Source: Drosophila miranda (lineage: Eukaryota; Arthropoda; Insecta; Diptera; Drosophilidae). From it: 64,000 nt of DNA. The stretch lies in NCBI RefSeq assembly GCF_003369915.1, contig NC_046676.1, positions 19,016,001-19,080,000 of the forward strand, given 5' to 3'. The position numbers and the translations under genes are program-made. Positions within the stretch are counted from its first letter, which is position 1, and each line of letters opens with the position of its first letter. This document shows positions 1-10,944 of the stretch, piece by piece. The notes beneath the pieces were generated by a model. It worked only from the letters and a program-made list of their open reading frames with translations, ran no database searches and was not told where the DNA came from.

Positions 1-3000
1 CTGACGAGCGTAATCCCAAGCCACCACCTTCCCTCCAGGAGGTCATGAGCTCCGTTGTAGCCTACGTGGAAGTGCGTTCCGGCAACGACAATCGTTCCGC
101 TGGTGTCAAATCGGTCATAGCCGACATGGGGGCTCAGATCAACGATCGTCTTCTGCGGTGAGTACATCGCTTCGATCCCAGGTTGAATTTCCAGCTGAAA
201 GCCAGTTCTCGCTCTTTTTCCCTAGAAACACCACGCATGTGATCTTCAAGGATGGTCTACTCTCGACTTACAAAAAGGCCATTAACTGGAAAATACCGGT
301 TGTCTCAGTATTGTGGCTTGAGGCCTGCAAGTCGCAACGAAGGGTTTGCGAACCCGAAAAGTTTCCCATCAGTAAACTGCACAAATATGAATATTCTGAG
401 CTCTACGGCAAGATAAAGGTGAGTGAAGATTACTTTTTGGACGTCGAATACTTAGATAACAAGCTTTGGGTTGGTTTCCTCCTCCATTTGATATCTATAT
501 CGAGACAGCCCCGTATGCTCCCAACTTTATCAATCAAAGTTGTCAGCCAAAAGGTCGACGTGCTATTTGCAAGATATTTGTGAGGCGGGGGAAAGTTAAC
601 AGAGCGAAACTCGGAGGTAATCAATAATTTTCAGTTTATGGCAGTGTTCGAACAGAAGCATTAGCTCCACTTAATGGGTAATTCAGGGCTTAAATAGTTT
701 CCTTTATTGGACACATAAACAAATTAAAAATGTATGTGGAAATGGTTTAGCAGATAGCCGCCGCGTAGTCTTATCAGCCACTTGTGTTGATGACCAAGAT
801 TGGCTGAAGAGCCAGCCAACGAAGGCTGTGACTGTTGCTCCGTGACACTTTTGAATATACATCAAAATGATTATTTAATCCAAAGAAATACCGAAGCAAC
901 GCGGGCCATCGGCCGTCTGAAATTGCACGTACCCCAAACATAGAGCGCCGACTATTGGGAACTCTTCGTGTCTGACAGATTCTTATCAGTGACAACCATT
1001 GTCAAGCGGTTTGTTGGTGCCGTGCGTTATCTAATTTAATTTGCGCGAGGTCTGAGGCGCTTCTTATAGGTATCGTAGGGCCAGGGCCAGGAAGTTGAAC
1101 GGGCCAAGGAAGCCTGTCCAGGAGAGATGAGAGGAGTTGATCATTTGCATACATTAAGTTTTATTGCTTAAATGTTAGACGGTTTAAAAACATACGAGTC
1201 ACTGGACGCTGCTGACAACTTAAAACCTAATTCTCATGCACGTCTGTTTGTATTCTTTCCGAGAATAGTACAACAAATCTTCACGTCATTTACATAACTC
1301 GCTGGAATGCGTTCGTAGATGCAGATGCACTGCAGCCCAGTCGTCAGGCATATTTATAGAACATTAAACTCTAAGTTAGATTATTAGATTCACGATTCAC
1401 GGGAAACTGCTTGCTTGGCGGCGCGAGGCAGGAGAAACGTTCCACGTAGCGCTACCTGTGCCAAAGTGCCTCTGATATTTGTACAATGCTGCATGCACGC
1501 ACATGCGAGTCTGGTTCTATTTACATAAAAGGAATAAGCGTTAAGTACAATGGAATCCTTGCATTACACTATTTTGTAAGTCCTGCGGTGGCGGTGCGAG
1601 GCAGGCATTTTGTAGTTTAGGTATGGGATGCCCGTCTCATGAGAGCGCCACCTCAAGGCACATCATTATCAGAAATCCAGATACAGTGCCCCACGTGGCA
1701 ATCGTTCCATTTCCGCTGGCATGGGCCTCCGGCAGGATGTCGTCCGACACAATGTAGATCATGGCTCCGGCCGCAAACGACAGAGCATAGGGCAGGATCA
1801 GGTTGGCAAACGTCACCGCCACGGCGCCCAGCACACCAAAGATGGGCTCCACCATCCCGGACAACTGTCCGTACCACAGCGCCCGGCCCACACTGAAGCC
1901 GGCGGCATGCAGGGGCAGACTGACGGCCAAACCCTCCGGAAAGTTTTGAATCCCAATGCCAATGGCCAGGTTGCGGGCGCTCTCGAACGTGGATGAGTTG
2001 GAGGTGCCGATAGCTCCGAAGCTCACGCCCACCGCCAGTCCCTCGGGAATGTTGTGCACGGTGATGGCCACCACCAGCAGCATGATGCGCTTCCATTGCG
2101 AGAGTGCCTCCTGGGCGCGCTTCTCCTCCTCGGTGGTGGTGTAGGTGCACTGCTCCATCTCGTTGATGCTGCCCTTCTTGCGGCGACGGGACTCTCCGCT
2201 GTGCTGCACGCTCAAACAGTCGGAAAAGCTTTCCAGACTCTTTGAAGCGAGGCGCTCGCCGTTCCCATTCCGCTTCAGGTCCTCGATGGCAATGTCCGCC
2301 TTGTCCTTGCTCGACTGCGTCATCTGAATCATCATTTTGGTGCTGTTCAGACCCAAATACGACATCAGCTTGTCGCAGCCGTAGACGAAAAAGGATCCGA
2401 GCAGAAATCCACCGGCCACGGGTACAAACGAGTACACTCCGTACAGGTGCGAGCTCTCGGCCATTTCGATAGCCGGCTTGAGCAGGGACCAGAACGAGGC
2501 GGCAATCATCACGCCAGCCGCAAAGCCAAGGGCCGCGTCCAGCGACCTTCTCTGCGTACCGCGGACAAATATCACAAGGGCGGCACCGGCGGCCGTCAGT
2601 CCCCAGGTGAGCAGGGTACCCAACAGGGCCTGAGTTACGGGTCCGTAGCCGGGAATCATTCTGTGCTTCTGTGCTAGTCGCTGTCTGGTATTGTGATTGG
2701 ATCTACCTTGTCGCGCTTCTATAAATTGGGTATGTACGCGTTGCGGTTGAGGCGACACTTATCGGAGTACTGGCAGTTGGGAAAACAAGTTTTTTAATTG
2801 TTTCCCTAGCTGTCGCTCCACTGCCAGAATCTTCTTGTCTGTTAATTGTTTACTTTCTCGTACAACAGATGCACACGCCCTCGAGCCAAAGTGCCACGTT
2901 CCGTGCACTGATTCGTGTCTAGTATTTCAGCAGAATAAACAAAGGGCTAGCAGCTGGTGAACCGAACATTAATAGCGTAGTTTTGTTCTCTAAATTTCCT

Positions 3001-6000
3001 CCTGTGGCGTAGTCCAGTCGTGAATGGGTGAGCACTTGTTGCTTATCGCTCACTCGAGGAAGCTTCCCGGAACAGATGTGTGTGTGTTGACCAGAATTTA
3101 AATGGGAATGCGTAATACTGTTGGGTTTACTTAGTTTAAGAGAAGAACTAATTTGAGCGCAGAGGAGTGGGAATGACTGAGCTGACAGCGCTGCCAAGAG
3201 CAATTTTTATAGGGCAGCCCCGGCTGAGAGGCTGGCAGCTGTAAAGCTATCGATAGTATCGTAGCTGTCTGCTCTATGTATATCGTCTCTAGTGGCCTAT
3301 ACTTGGTGATGGGAATTTTTCGAACGATGCTTTCTTTGGCGTCTGTTTGAACTTCCCACAACTATCATTTTTGTTGGACGGACATCTACTTTAGCTGAAT
3401 AAATGAATTGTTATTAAAACCTTATTCTTAAAAAAACCCATAAAATATCGATGACCGGAGAGTATCTTCCCTTCTTGACAGCCAGTGAGCGCTCAAGAGA
3501 TAAGCGCTAAAAAGATTAAACAAAGCCAGTAACGGCACTGATATCACGTAGTTATAAACAAATAAAACAGTGTTTTTAGCCAACGTGTGACTGACAGAGT
3601 CAGTTGCGCCAGCATCCGCCGCAGCAGGAACAATAACAAAGAGGGCATGAGCTCCATCGTAATTAAGCTGACCGACCGCACTTATTTATTTATCAACTCC
3701 TAAATCCTTTGCAGCGTGTTCGGTGCATGCAGCCGGGCTCGGAACTTGCCATACGTCCATCAAGACGCCTAGGATCGGGCAGCAAGCGAACTGCCTTGGG
3801 AACTCCAACCACAACGGCAAAGGTACGATCGTAAGGAAAACGCCACAGTAATCCTGTTTAACCCTAGTACTTTTGTTGCTTTGCAGAATGACATCAGCCG
3901 CTTCTTTGAGGCACTCAACCACAACAAGCAAATTGCCGGAGAAGACGCGGTCGAGTCGCCAGCCACTAAACTACTCAACAGGTTAGTTAGGGCTTGTCAT
4001 CTTTTGAAATTGATGTCCCATAACCGATTCAATATCCACAGGATAGCCAATGGCAGCTATACGCCAGTTTCTCAGCGTCCATCTCCCTTGCAAACTGGGG
4101 ATAGATTGCAAGTGCAAGAAAAACCTCATGACAGTGGTGAAAAACTGCAGGCCCAGAGAATTTTGAACTTTAATGAGAAGCCAGGCAGCGATGAGCAGCA
4201 GCCTGCCAAACCACAGCACCGCCGTAGCACTGCAGAGGCCTCTCCTGTGGCCACGCCAGTACGCACAAGTCGTCTACGCAGCTCTGCACATATTTCCATG
4301 ACCAGCAATGCGGATGCTTCTCAGCCTCCTCAGCCAGAGCAACGGGTGACTCGCCGACGCAGCTCTGCATATATTCCGCTGGCAAGAAATCAGGATGATG
4401 TTCCGCCGCCTCTAGAGCCACGCACGACGCATGGCTGTAGCTCAGCTCCCAATCCCATGACAAGCATTACGGAGGCTGCTTCAGAGACAGAGCCACGAAT
4501 GACACGTCGCCGCAGTTCGGCTCATATTCTCACGACTATTAATGTGGATGATCCTCCGCCTGCAGAGGCAGAGCCACGTCTCAAGCGTCACCGCAGCTCA
4601 GCCCACATTCCCATGGCCAGCAATACGGATGCAGTTGCGCCTCCACAGCCAGATTTACGAATGACACGTCGTCGCAGCTCATTGCTTCAGGCTGCCAAGG
4701 AGCCTATGGAATTGACCCCGCAAAATGTATTGGCAGCGATTGCCGAGGAGCTGTCCGCAATACATGAGGACAAGAATTCGATTGCCGAAGAACCTGCAGG
4801 AGATGCAACCGAGTCAAATTGTCAGACATCATTGATAACCAAAATGGACGAGCGCATGGCAGATGCAAAAATCCTTAACAAAACCGATTTCGTACAACAT
4901 TCTCTGGAAATAAGCGTCGGAAATCCTTCTCCGTCGAGAGTTCTTTATCAGGCGGACAAGCGAGGCACCCTGTACACCTCAGAGCGTATGGACATCAGCA
5001 AGGAATTCCAGGACGTGAATTTGACTGCCAGGAAATCGATGTCCAATGTGACTATGCAAACGTCCACACTCTTAGATGAGCACTCGACCCCGCCGATGTT
5101 TAGCTCGACTCGCCTGCCAAACAGCAGGTCCAGCACCACCGTAAATCGAAGGCGCACCCAATTCGACTTGGACATGGAGGTGATTAACAGGAACATATTC
5201 AGTTTGAACGCATCCCATCGACTGTCGCTGTTGCTGGCCGATCAGGACGAGTTGGGAGAGTGGGGCAAATCAGTTGTGACGGCAGAAAAATCTCGGGCGG
5301 AGGAGAATCCCTCGAATGAACCAAAAAGGCGTCGACTATTCACGCCCAACGAAGTGGTGGTGACCCCATCCTCAAAGACAAATAAAAAACAGCGTTTAAG
5401 CTTTAGTGGAAACAATGCATCCACCCAGTCGGGGAAAAAGCGTCGTCGTTCATTGGCCGTTCCCGCCTGCCCTTCCTCCGAATCCAGCTGCCTTAGTGCT
5501 CATGTTGAACGTGAAAGCACCGACAAATTTCTCACCCCCGATGGATCTCTAAATAACGCTAACGACATTAATACTTCCTCCGGAATGAATGTAGCAGGAG
5601 TGGAGAAATCGGCGACCAGCAAACGCCGCTCACGTGTAATCCGCACACTGGTTCACACGAACATGCATCAGGGGCAGGTCCAGGTGATTCAAAAGGTTGG
5701 TAACACTGTGGAGACACCAACTGAGCCCTAACCTTGGTAGCCTAACCTCTGTAGTACGAGTTGGGTGGATAAACATAAACTCTCAATAACGCCCAACTTT
5801 AGTCAGTAGAATAGACTATAATACTAATGTAGCTTAGCTCTGTTTGTAAATTCTCGTTAATATGCATATTCAATAACCATTAATCGGCCACAAAAATTAT
5901 TTATGAAACATAAACAACACGCAGTACATTTGCAGCAACCTTCATTTGTAATACTCGTTTCCCACACTCAAATAAACCGTTTCCGTATCCATATCATAAT

Positions 6001-6734
6001 CCCCGGGGCCCTCTTTAATCTTACCCCAAATCAACTGAATTCGTTGCCTTCAACCTAAGGCCATACGGAAGTTGCGTGGAATGCGGCTGGATCCCACTGT
6101 GACCAATCGGACCACTCATTTGGTTAGCCTGGAGCCGCGCCGCACGTTGAATCTGCTTCGCGGACTCATGCGTGGCGTCTGGATAGTCAACTTCGGATGG
6201 ATCCAGGACTCGCTGAATGCCGGCAAATGGTTAAATGAAGAGAAATACGAATTGAAGAAGTTCTCGCGTGCCATTGAGGTGAGTCTAGTGAAGAGCGTGA
6301 AGGGGTGAAGAGCTAGTAACTTCCTCTACTCAAATCAGATTTGCCGCACTGAGCGACAGGCCTTCGGCATCCACTACCACTGCGAGCTGTTCCGCTACAT
6401 GGAACCCTTCTATGTGTCCTCCCTTTGCCGGCCCATAGAGTTCAACAACATGAAGGAGCTACTGTTGCTCGGCGGCGCCAAGATGACGGAGAATCGCTTT
6501 AAGGCAAAGTACATTATTGGCGACAAACGACGGGTCGTGGACGATCGCATTTATCTGACGCCCTACTGGGTGCTGGATAGCATCACTGCGATGCAAATCC
6601 AAAAGTTCGGCAAATACCTAATGAAGAGTGCCATTGTAACGCCCAGTGGCATACGGTACGAAGATCCACGGTCGCGTTCTACCCCCCGAAGCGACTACAA
6701 TTTCGTAGATCCCCCACTGGTAATGGACAAATAG
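1..6734 (+). CDS. MCPH1: Microcephalin (MCPH1), long form, 5' end outside window
   Basis: BRCT-domain protein related to human MCPH1, which restrains condensin II and coordinates chromosome condensation with the cell cycle; in flies it acts in the early embryonic divisions. Coding exons are 1-157 (frame starts at base 3), 226-418, 3715-3822, 3887-3981, 4042-5695, 6060-6278 and 6339-6734; all junctions are GT-AG and in phase. Exons 1-2 encode the N-terminal BRCT (VVAYVEV, then THVIFKDG and VSVLWLEACK). The middle, mainly 4042-5695, is low-complexity, Ser/Arg-rich and probably disordered. The last two exons encode the C-terminal BRCT pair (TTHLVS, RTLNLL, KYIIGDK, YWVLDSI). The 60-nt intron 3982-4041 is stop-free and in frame, so retention would only add 20 residues. 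Zip48C sits inside the intron 419-3714. The identification is strong; the upstream start is not visible. Confidence 0.9.
419..1636. other. MCPH1 large intron, left part, and Zip48C 3' flank
   Basis: No coding exon with family resemblance was found here. The stretch begins at the MCPH1 donor (419) and runs to the Zip48C stop codon. The right part should contain the Zip48C 3' untranslated region, which reads leftward. Confidence 0.6.
1637..2659 (-). CDS. Zip48C: ZIP-family zinc transporter (SLC39A11 / GufA type)
   Basis: Predicted multi-pass membrane transporter moving zinc into the cytosol. A single exon gives 340 residues from the Met at 2659 (MIPGYGP), close to the usual length of SLC39A11-type proteins. 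The frame stays open upstream to 2758, but those 33 extra residues are polar and precede the first membrane helix, so the 2659 start is preferred. A small intron ending just before 2659 is also possible. ZIP signatures are visible: HNIPEGLAVG in TM4 and QNFPEGLAVS in TM5, the metal-binding helices. A charged, Lys/Arg/Glu-rich cytoplasmic loop lies between TM3 and TM4, as usual for ZIPs. The gene lies wholly within the first long intron of MCPH1 on the opposite strand. The symbol is inferred from the family and the 48C-D gene order. Confidence 0.85.
   Translation of the reverse strand: MIPGYGPVTQALLGTLLTWGLTAAGAALVIFVRGTQRRSLDAALGFAAGVMIAASFWSLLKPAIEMAESSHLYGVYSFVPVAGGFLLGSFFVYGCDKLMSYLGLNSTKMMIQMTQSSKDKADIAIEDLKRNGNGERLASKSLESFSDCLSVQHSGESRRRKKGSINEMEQCTYTTTEEEKRAQEALSQWKRIMLLVVAITVHNIPEGLAVGVSFGAIGTSNSSTFESARNLAIGIGIQNFPEGLAVSLPLHAAGFSVGRALWYGQLSGMVEPIFGVLGAVAVTFANLILPYALSFAAGAMIYIVSDDILPEAHASGNGTIATWGTVSGFLIMMCLEVALS
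2760..3646. promoter_or_regulatory. Shared upstream region of Zip48C (-) and short MCPH1 form (+)
   Basis: Intron DNA between the Zip48C start and the candidate internal MCPH1 first exon. It carries a perfect DRE palindrome at 3248-3255 and another ATCGAT near 3449. No coding potential was found. This is the likely divergent promoter region for both transcripts. Confidence 0.45.
3248..3255. promoter_or_regulatory. DRE core promoter element (TATCGATA)
   Basis: Perfect eight-base DRE palindrome, the DREF/BEAF binding core typical of Drosophila housekeeping promoters. It lies about 590 bp upstream of Zip48C and about 390 bp upstream of the short MCPH1 start, so it could serve either. Confidence 0.55.
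3647..3658 (+). other. MCPH1: Candidate alternative first coding exon of MCPH1 (short N-terminus)
   Basis: ATG AGC TCC ATC is followed directly by a donor (gtaatt). A 56-nt intron (3659-3714) leads to the exon at 3715 in phase 0. This would make an MCPH1 form starting MSSI that lacks the N-terminal BRCT. The preceding leader (about 3580-3646) resembles a fly 5'UTR, and DRE-like sites lie upstream. Short and long MCPH1 forms are known in Drosophila; this exact exon is inferred. Confidence 0.5.
4264..4690 (+). repeat. Coding tandem repeat in MCPH1 (six 25-27-residue units)
   Basis: The codons for a RRRSSAHIP-like motif recur with cores near 4277, 4358, 4436, 4511, 4592 and 4673, a period of 75-81 nt. 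Each unit pairs a basic R-x-R-S-S patch with a Pro/Glu-rich spacer. Units have diverged in sequence but spacing stays in multiples of three. Confidence 0.8.
5696..6059 (+). other. MCPH1 last-but-two intron, or alternative 3' end
   Basis: If the donor at 5696 is not used, translation continues ten residues (ending TPTEP) to a stop at 5729-5731. An AATAAA at 5971-5976 could then end a transcript encoding a protein without the C-terminal BRCT pair. If spliced, exon 6060 restores a canonical BRCT start (VQVIQK followed by AIRKLRGM). Confidence 0.5.
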
Positions 6735-7829
6735 ATAGACACTTTGTTTTGTTTTACCTTTGGCTGTTCTTCAGAGGAAATTCTATAAAACTAAATTATC
6801 CAATGAGTTCAAAATTTACACTACAATTAGGCCATTTTTAAATTAAAACAGACTGAATCCATACTGTTAAGTATATTTTTCTTGATAATTGACAATCAAA
6901 TATAGCCGAAAAATAATAATTAAAAATCGAACAAGTTTCATTAATCAACAACTGTGGGCGGATTGGATGGAAATTAAACAAATATTTAGTCTCTTCAATG
7001 GCAAAAATGTCCACTTTATTGGAACGATTGAGGTATATTGTGTTGTCAGTGTTATTTCATTCGTTTCTTGTACTTTTTAATTCGATTCAGATTCACTTTG
7101 TACTTTGAGGCATCGTCGGCAGGGCGGGCGGTGCATGGTGTGTGGAAGAAAATGCGTCTGGGCTGGGAGAAAATAAAAGCGCTGCTGAAAATCAAAAGGC
7201 AACCAAAAAGATGTTGAAAGGGTTTTGTCTCGTTAAAAGAATAAATACAAAAATAGGGTTTTTATTTTTTGTAAATAAAGTTATCGCTTCTATTCTGGTT
7301 CTTTTTTTTCATGTATACAAAGTAGTTGTGTGTGTGTGCAAAAGGAGGGTAAGATAAATGATACAAATCAAAGAACAAAGGTTAATTTAATCGATATAAA
7401 TGCTACGCGCGCTCGCTACTCAAGACATCTAGATATGATGGCACATCATATCCATACATAGTAAACTAAAGATCGATGGAGGGAGGATGGTTGAAGGAGG
7501 AGTGGTTGTGTTTCGTGTGCGCTCCTGCCAATCCACCATCGCATTCAGGCGGCTTCGACAGCGTTCGTTGACATTCGTATCCTACGAAACTCTTTTCGAT
7601 GGAAAAAATTAAACTTTTGCTTCTTCTGGAACTTCATCTTATCGTTCATTTTGCTCAGGACAGGGACAGGTGTTCTTGCTATACTACTGTTGCTGTTGTG
7701 CTTGTTGCTGGTATTGTTGAGTGTGGGTTGTGTCTGCATTAGGTTGTTGATTATATGCTTGCTGCTTCTGCTTGCGCTTCCGCTTGTTACTGCTGCTGCT
7801 GCTAGTGTTGTTGAGTGGGAGCAAACCAG
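6735..7829. other. Convergent 3' regions of MCPH1 (+) and eEF1alpha1 (-)
   Basis: AT-rich sequence between two facing stop codons. An AATAAA on the minus strand at 7261-7266 is a fitting polyadenylation signal for eEF1alpha1, giving a 3'UTR of about 550 nt. No supported gene. Confidence 0.55.
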
Positions 7830-9220
7830 CTACTTCTTGCCCTTGGTGGCCTTCTCGGCGGCCTTGGTGACCTTGCCACCGGAGGCATCCTTGAAGTTGA
7901 CAGACTTGATGACACCGACAGCAACAGTCTGCCTCATGTCACGGACAGCGAAGCGACCCAGAGGAGGGAACTCCTGGAAGGACTCCACGCACAGAGGCTT
8001 GGAGGGCACCAAGTTGACGATGGCAGCATCACCAGACTTGATGAACTTGGGGTTCTCCTCGGTGGTCTTGCCGGAACGACGGTCAACTTTCTCCTTGATC
8101 TCAGCGAACTTGCAAGCAATGTGAGCGGTGTGGCAATCCAACACTGGGGTGTAGCCGTTGGCGATCTGGCCAGGGTGGTTCAGCACGATGACCTGAGCGG
8201 TGAAGTCGGCAGCGCCCTTGGGTGGGTTGGCCTTGGAGTCGCCAGCAACGTAGCCACGACGCAGCTCCTTGACGGAGACGTTCTTAACGTTGAAGCCAAC
8301 GTTGTCACCGGGAACGGCCTCGACGAGGGCTTCGTGGTGCATCTCAACAGACTTAACCTCAGTGGTGATGTTGGCCGGGGCGAACACAACAAGGGTACCG
8401 GGCTTCAGGACACCGGTCTCCACACGACCGACGGGTACTGTTCCAATACCGCCAATTTTGTAGACATCCTGCAGGGGCAGACGCAGGGCCTTGTCGGTTG
8501 GGCGAGCTGGGGGAGGATAGCGTCCAGAGCTTCGATGAGGGTCTTGCCGTCAGCGTTGCCATCCTTGCGCTCCACCTTCCATCCCTTGAACCAGTTCATG
8601 TTGGTAGAGGGTTCCAACATGTTGTCGCCGTGCCATCCGGAGATGGGCACGAAGGCGACGGCGGCTGGGTTGTAGCCGATCTTCTTGATGTACGAGGAGA
8701 CTTCCTTCTTGATTTCCTCATAACGCGGCTCGCTGTATGGTGGCTCGGACGAATCCATCTTGTTCACACCAACGATCAGCTGCTTCACACCCAGGGTGAA
8801 GGCAAGCAGGGCGTGCTCGCGGGTCTGGCCGTTCTTAGAGATACCAGCCTCGAACTCGCCAGTACCGGCAGCCACAATCAAGACAGCGCAATCAGCCTGG
8901 GAGGTACCAGTGATCATGTTCTTGATGAAATCTCTGTGGCCGGGGGCGTCGATGATGGTGACATAGTACTTGGCAGTCTCGAACTTCCACAGAGCGATAT
9001 CGATGGTGATACCACGCTCACGCTCGGCCTTCAATTTATCCAAAACCCATGCGTACTTGAAGGAGCCCTTGCCCATCTCCTGAGCCTCCTTCTCGAACTT
9101 CTCGATGGTACGCTTGTCGATACCACCGCACTTGTAGATCAAGTGACCGGTGGTCGTGGACTTGCCAGAATCGACGTGTCCAATGACGACAATGTTGATG
9201 TGAATCTTTTCCTTGCCCAT
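7830..9220 (-). CDS. eEF1alpha1: Translation elongation factor eEF1A, frame interrupted by one-base deletion
   Basis: GTPase that delivers aminoacyl-tRNA to the ribosome. The coding region is intronless and carries the G motifs GHVDSGKST (residues 14-22), DAPGH and NKMD, then the two beta-barrel domains, ending ATKGKK. The span is 1391 bp, exactly one short of 463 codons plus stop. The frame breaks near residue 236: the plus strand has five Gs at 8509-8513 where a Pro-Pro-Ala reading needs six. Both flanking frames are otherwise perfectly conserved in sequence, so an assembly or sequencing error is far likelier than a pseudogene. As written, the protein would stop at residue 271. The gene has a 5'UTR intron (acceptor at about 9238, donor at 10820), as in melanogaster Ef1alpha48D. 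Confidence 0.93.
8509..8513. other. Homopolymer G run at the eEF1alpha1 frame break
   Basis: Five consecutive Gs where conservation of the protein predicts six. Upstream frame reads LDAILP, then shifts; the downstream conserved frame resumes immediately ([20 protein letters not shown] expected). Confidence 0.85.
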
Positions 9221-10820
9221 GTTGGATTATAGGAGAGCTGCAGTTGCGTGTGTGTGTGTTTGGGTGAACGGGTACGGTTGTGTTGGACAGCGTGCAGCAG
9301 GTAGAATTTCGAAATCGGGTTCAACAGGAACGGTAACGTGGGGAAGAGACAAATGGGTAAACACATTTCGTTAGCAATTGGTTAGGAATTGTATTATTAA
9401 TTAGTTGCAGGTTTAATGGGCACAAATAAATTTCGTTGTCTACAAATAAATCCACTAATCGGCATTCGTACTTTCGACTTTTGCTTGCGTGCTGCCAGCG
9501 CAGCCACTCAACCTAACCTCACAATCGCCGCAAAGCCAAAACGTGTTTTTCGCTCATTGCCTGGGAAGCAGTTTGAGGTTAGGTTAGGTGCAGCGCCGCA
9601 TGCGATGGGAAGTGGCGGTGGAAAAAACCAGCCAGAGGGGGGAGGAAGCAGAACAGAGACAACTAATTGTTGAACAATGAAAGTACGCATACCCGCATAC
9701 ACATAAATATATGTACATGCAAATTTTCAACAAGAGAAACAACCTATTTATTTGAACCATTCTAAAAGCAAACTCGATTTTTTCAGTGGTTTGGTATTTA
9801 TGCTATCGTCAAAGTTCTTCAGTAGCAGAACTGAAAATAATCATCATGGTAAATCGAGTTGCTAAATTGAATAAATATGCGCAAGGAAATTTCCAGCAAA
9901 TTTAATCGCGTTTGTATTCACATGAACACATGTGCCTGTCCATGCGTTCGTGTGTGTGATGCTCAGTTGCCGGCCGGAGCGAGCGAGGGAGAAAGCAAAG
10001 AAAAATGGCGACGACCCATACCAATGTGAATGTGACTCTTGCAAAGGCAAATGATCGCCGCGGTGGCACGAAAGAGAAAGAAAATTTTCAAGAACCGAAT
10101 GCATTGCGAGTCTTTAAACCAGACCCAAGCAAGAGGTCAAACCAAATGCATCGGAAATGTGTGTGCACCTTATTTCACAACAGCTGGCAACTGGCAGCGT
10201 GCAGAGTAAGATTTTTAGAGATTTTCGCTTGTTGCTAGGAAAGATATCCGGCCACTTGAGTCACACCATGAGTCGCCATTTTGAAATTCTATGCATATAG
10301 AGAAAGCGGAAAAATACGCGTGCGAAAACCACGTTTTCGGCACTCTGTTTCAGCGATGTTTTGTGCTTTTTACTCAGCAGAACGAGTATTAATTGATGGA
10401 GCAATTAGCGGCACTAATGAACGACCCATCGATGCCACACATGCCAAGTGGGCGTGGCGAAGAAAATTACAAACAAATTACACCATATTGCGAACTAAAA
10501 TTACGCATTTTGGCGAAAATTGTTGAAAACAATTTGAAACGGTGCAGCAAGGGTCGTTGCATTGGTCACAGCACTCATTTTCTTCAAAGTGTGCACATTG
10601 CCACGTGTTTGCTTTTCGCATCACTATGCCTCCGTCAGCACCTTTCACTTTGCCAGCCTCGTTAGAGGTTATTTTTTTAAGCACACACAAATGCACCAGA
10701 ACGCACATATTTGTTTATAAATGTTCATTTACTGCAGTTTCGTTGCACATATTCACTAAATCCTCTAACATATACATGTCTATACACCACAATTAATTCA
10801 CTTTGGATCCAGAAACTTAC
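9221..10820 (-). other. eEF1alpha1 5'UTR remainder and 5'UTR intron
   Basis: On the minus strand a donor (gtaagt, 10820-10815) and an acceptor (ctgcag ending at 9238) would remove a 1.58-kb leader intron, leaving 17 nt before the ATG. The intron holds a 12-bp inverted repeat (AACCTAACCTCA near 9511, its complement near 9571). No other gene is supported. Confidence 0.5.
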
Positions 10821-10934
10821 TCTCGAATAAATTGAATGAGATATCACAGTCTATGCGATTCCGGCGACAGACTTGAACAAAGTGAACGAGTGTTCGGCAT
10901 GCCGGAAGCCAGGAAGCCTCGTTGGCATTTTATT

Positions 10935-10942
10935 TATCGATA
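10935..10942. promoter_or_regulatory. DRE element (TATCGATA) of eEF1alpha1
   Basis: Perfect DRE core about 50 bp upstream of the likely eEF1alpha1 transcription start, the usual place for this housekeeping element. Confidence 0.6.
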
Positions 10943-10944
10943 AG

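Noticed and set aside
7830-9220. eEF1alpha1 as a retro-pseudogene because of its frameshift and intronless coding region
   Set aside because: It has a leader intron, a DRE promoter, the expected gene order and a single homopolymer lesion; no poly(A) tract or other decay.
7815-9232. Plus-strand open frames of 244 and 286 codons over eEF1alpha1
   Set aside because: Antisense shadows of the strongly codon-biased eEF1A coding region.
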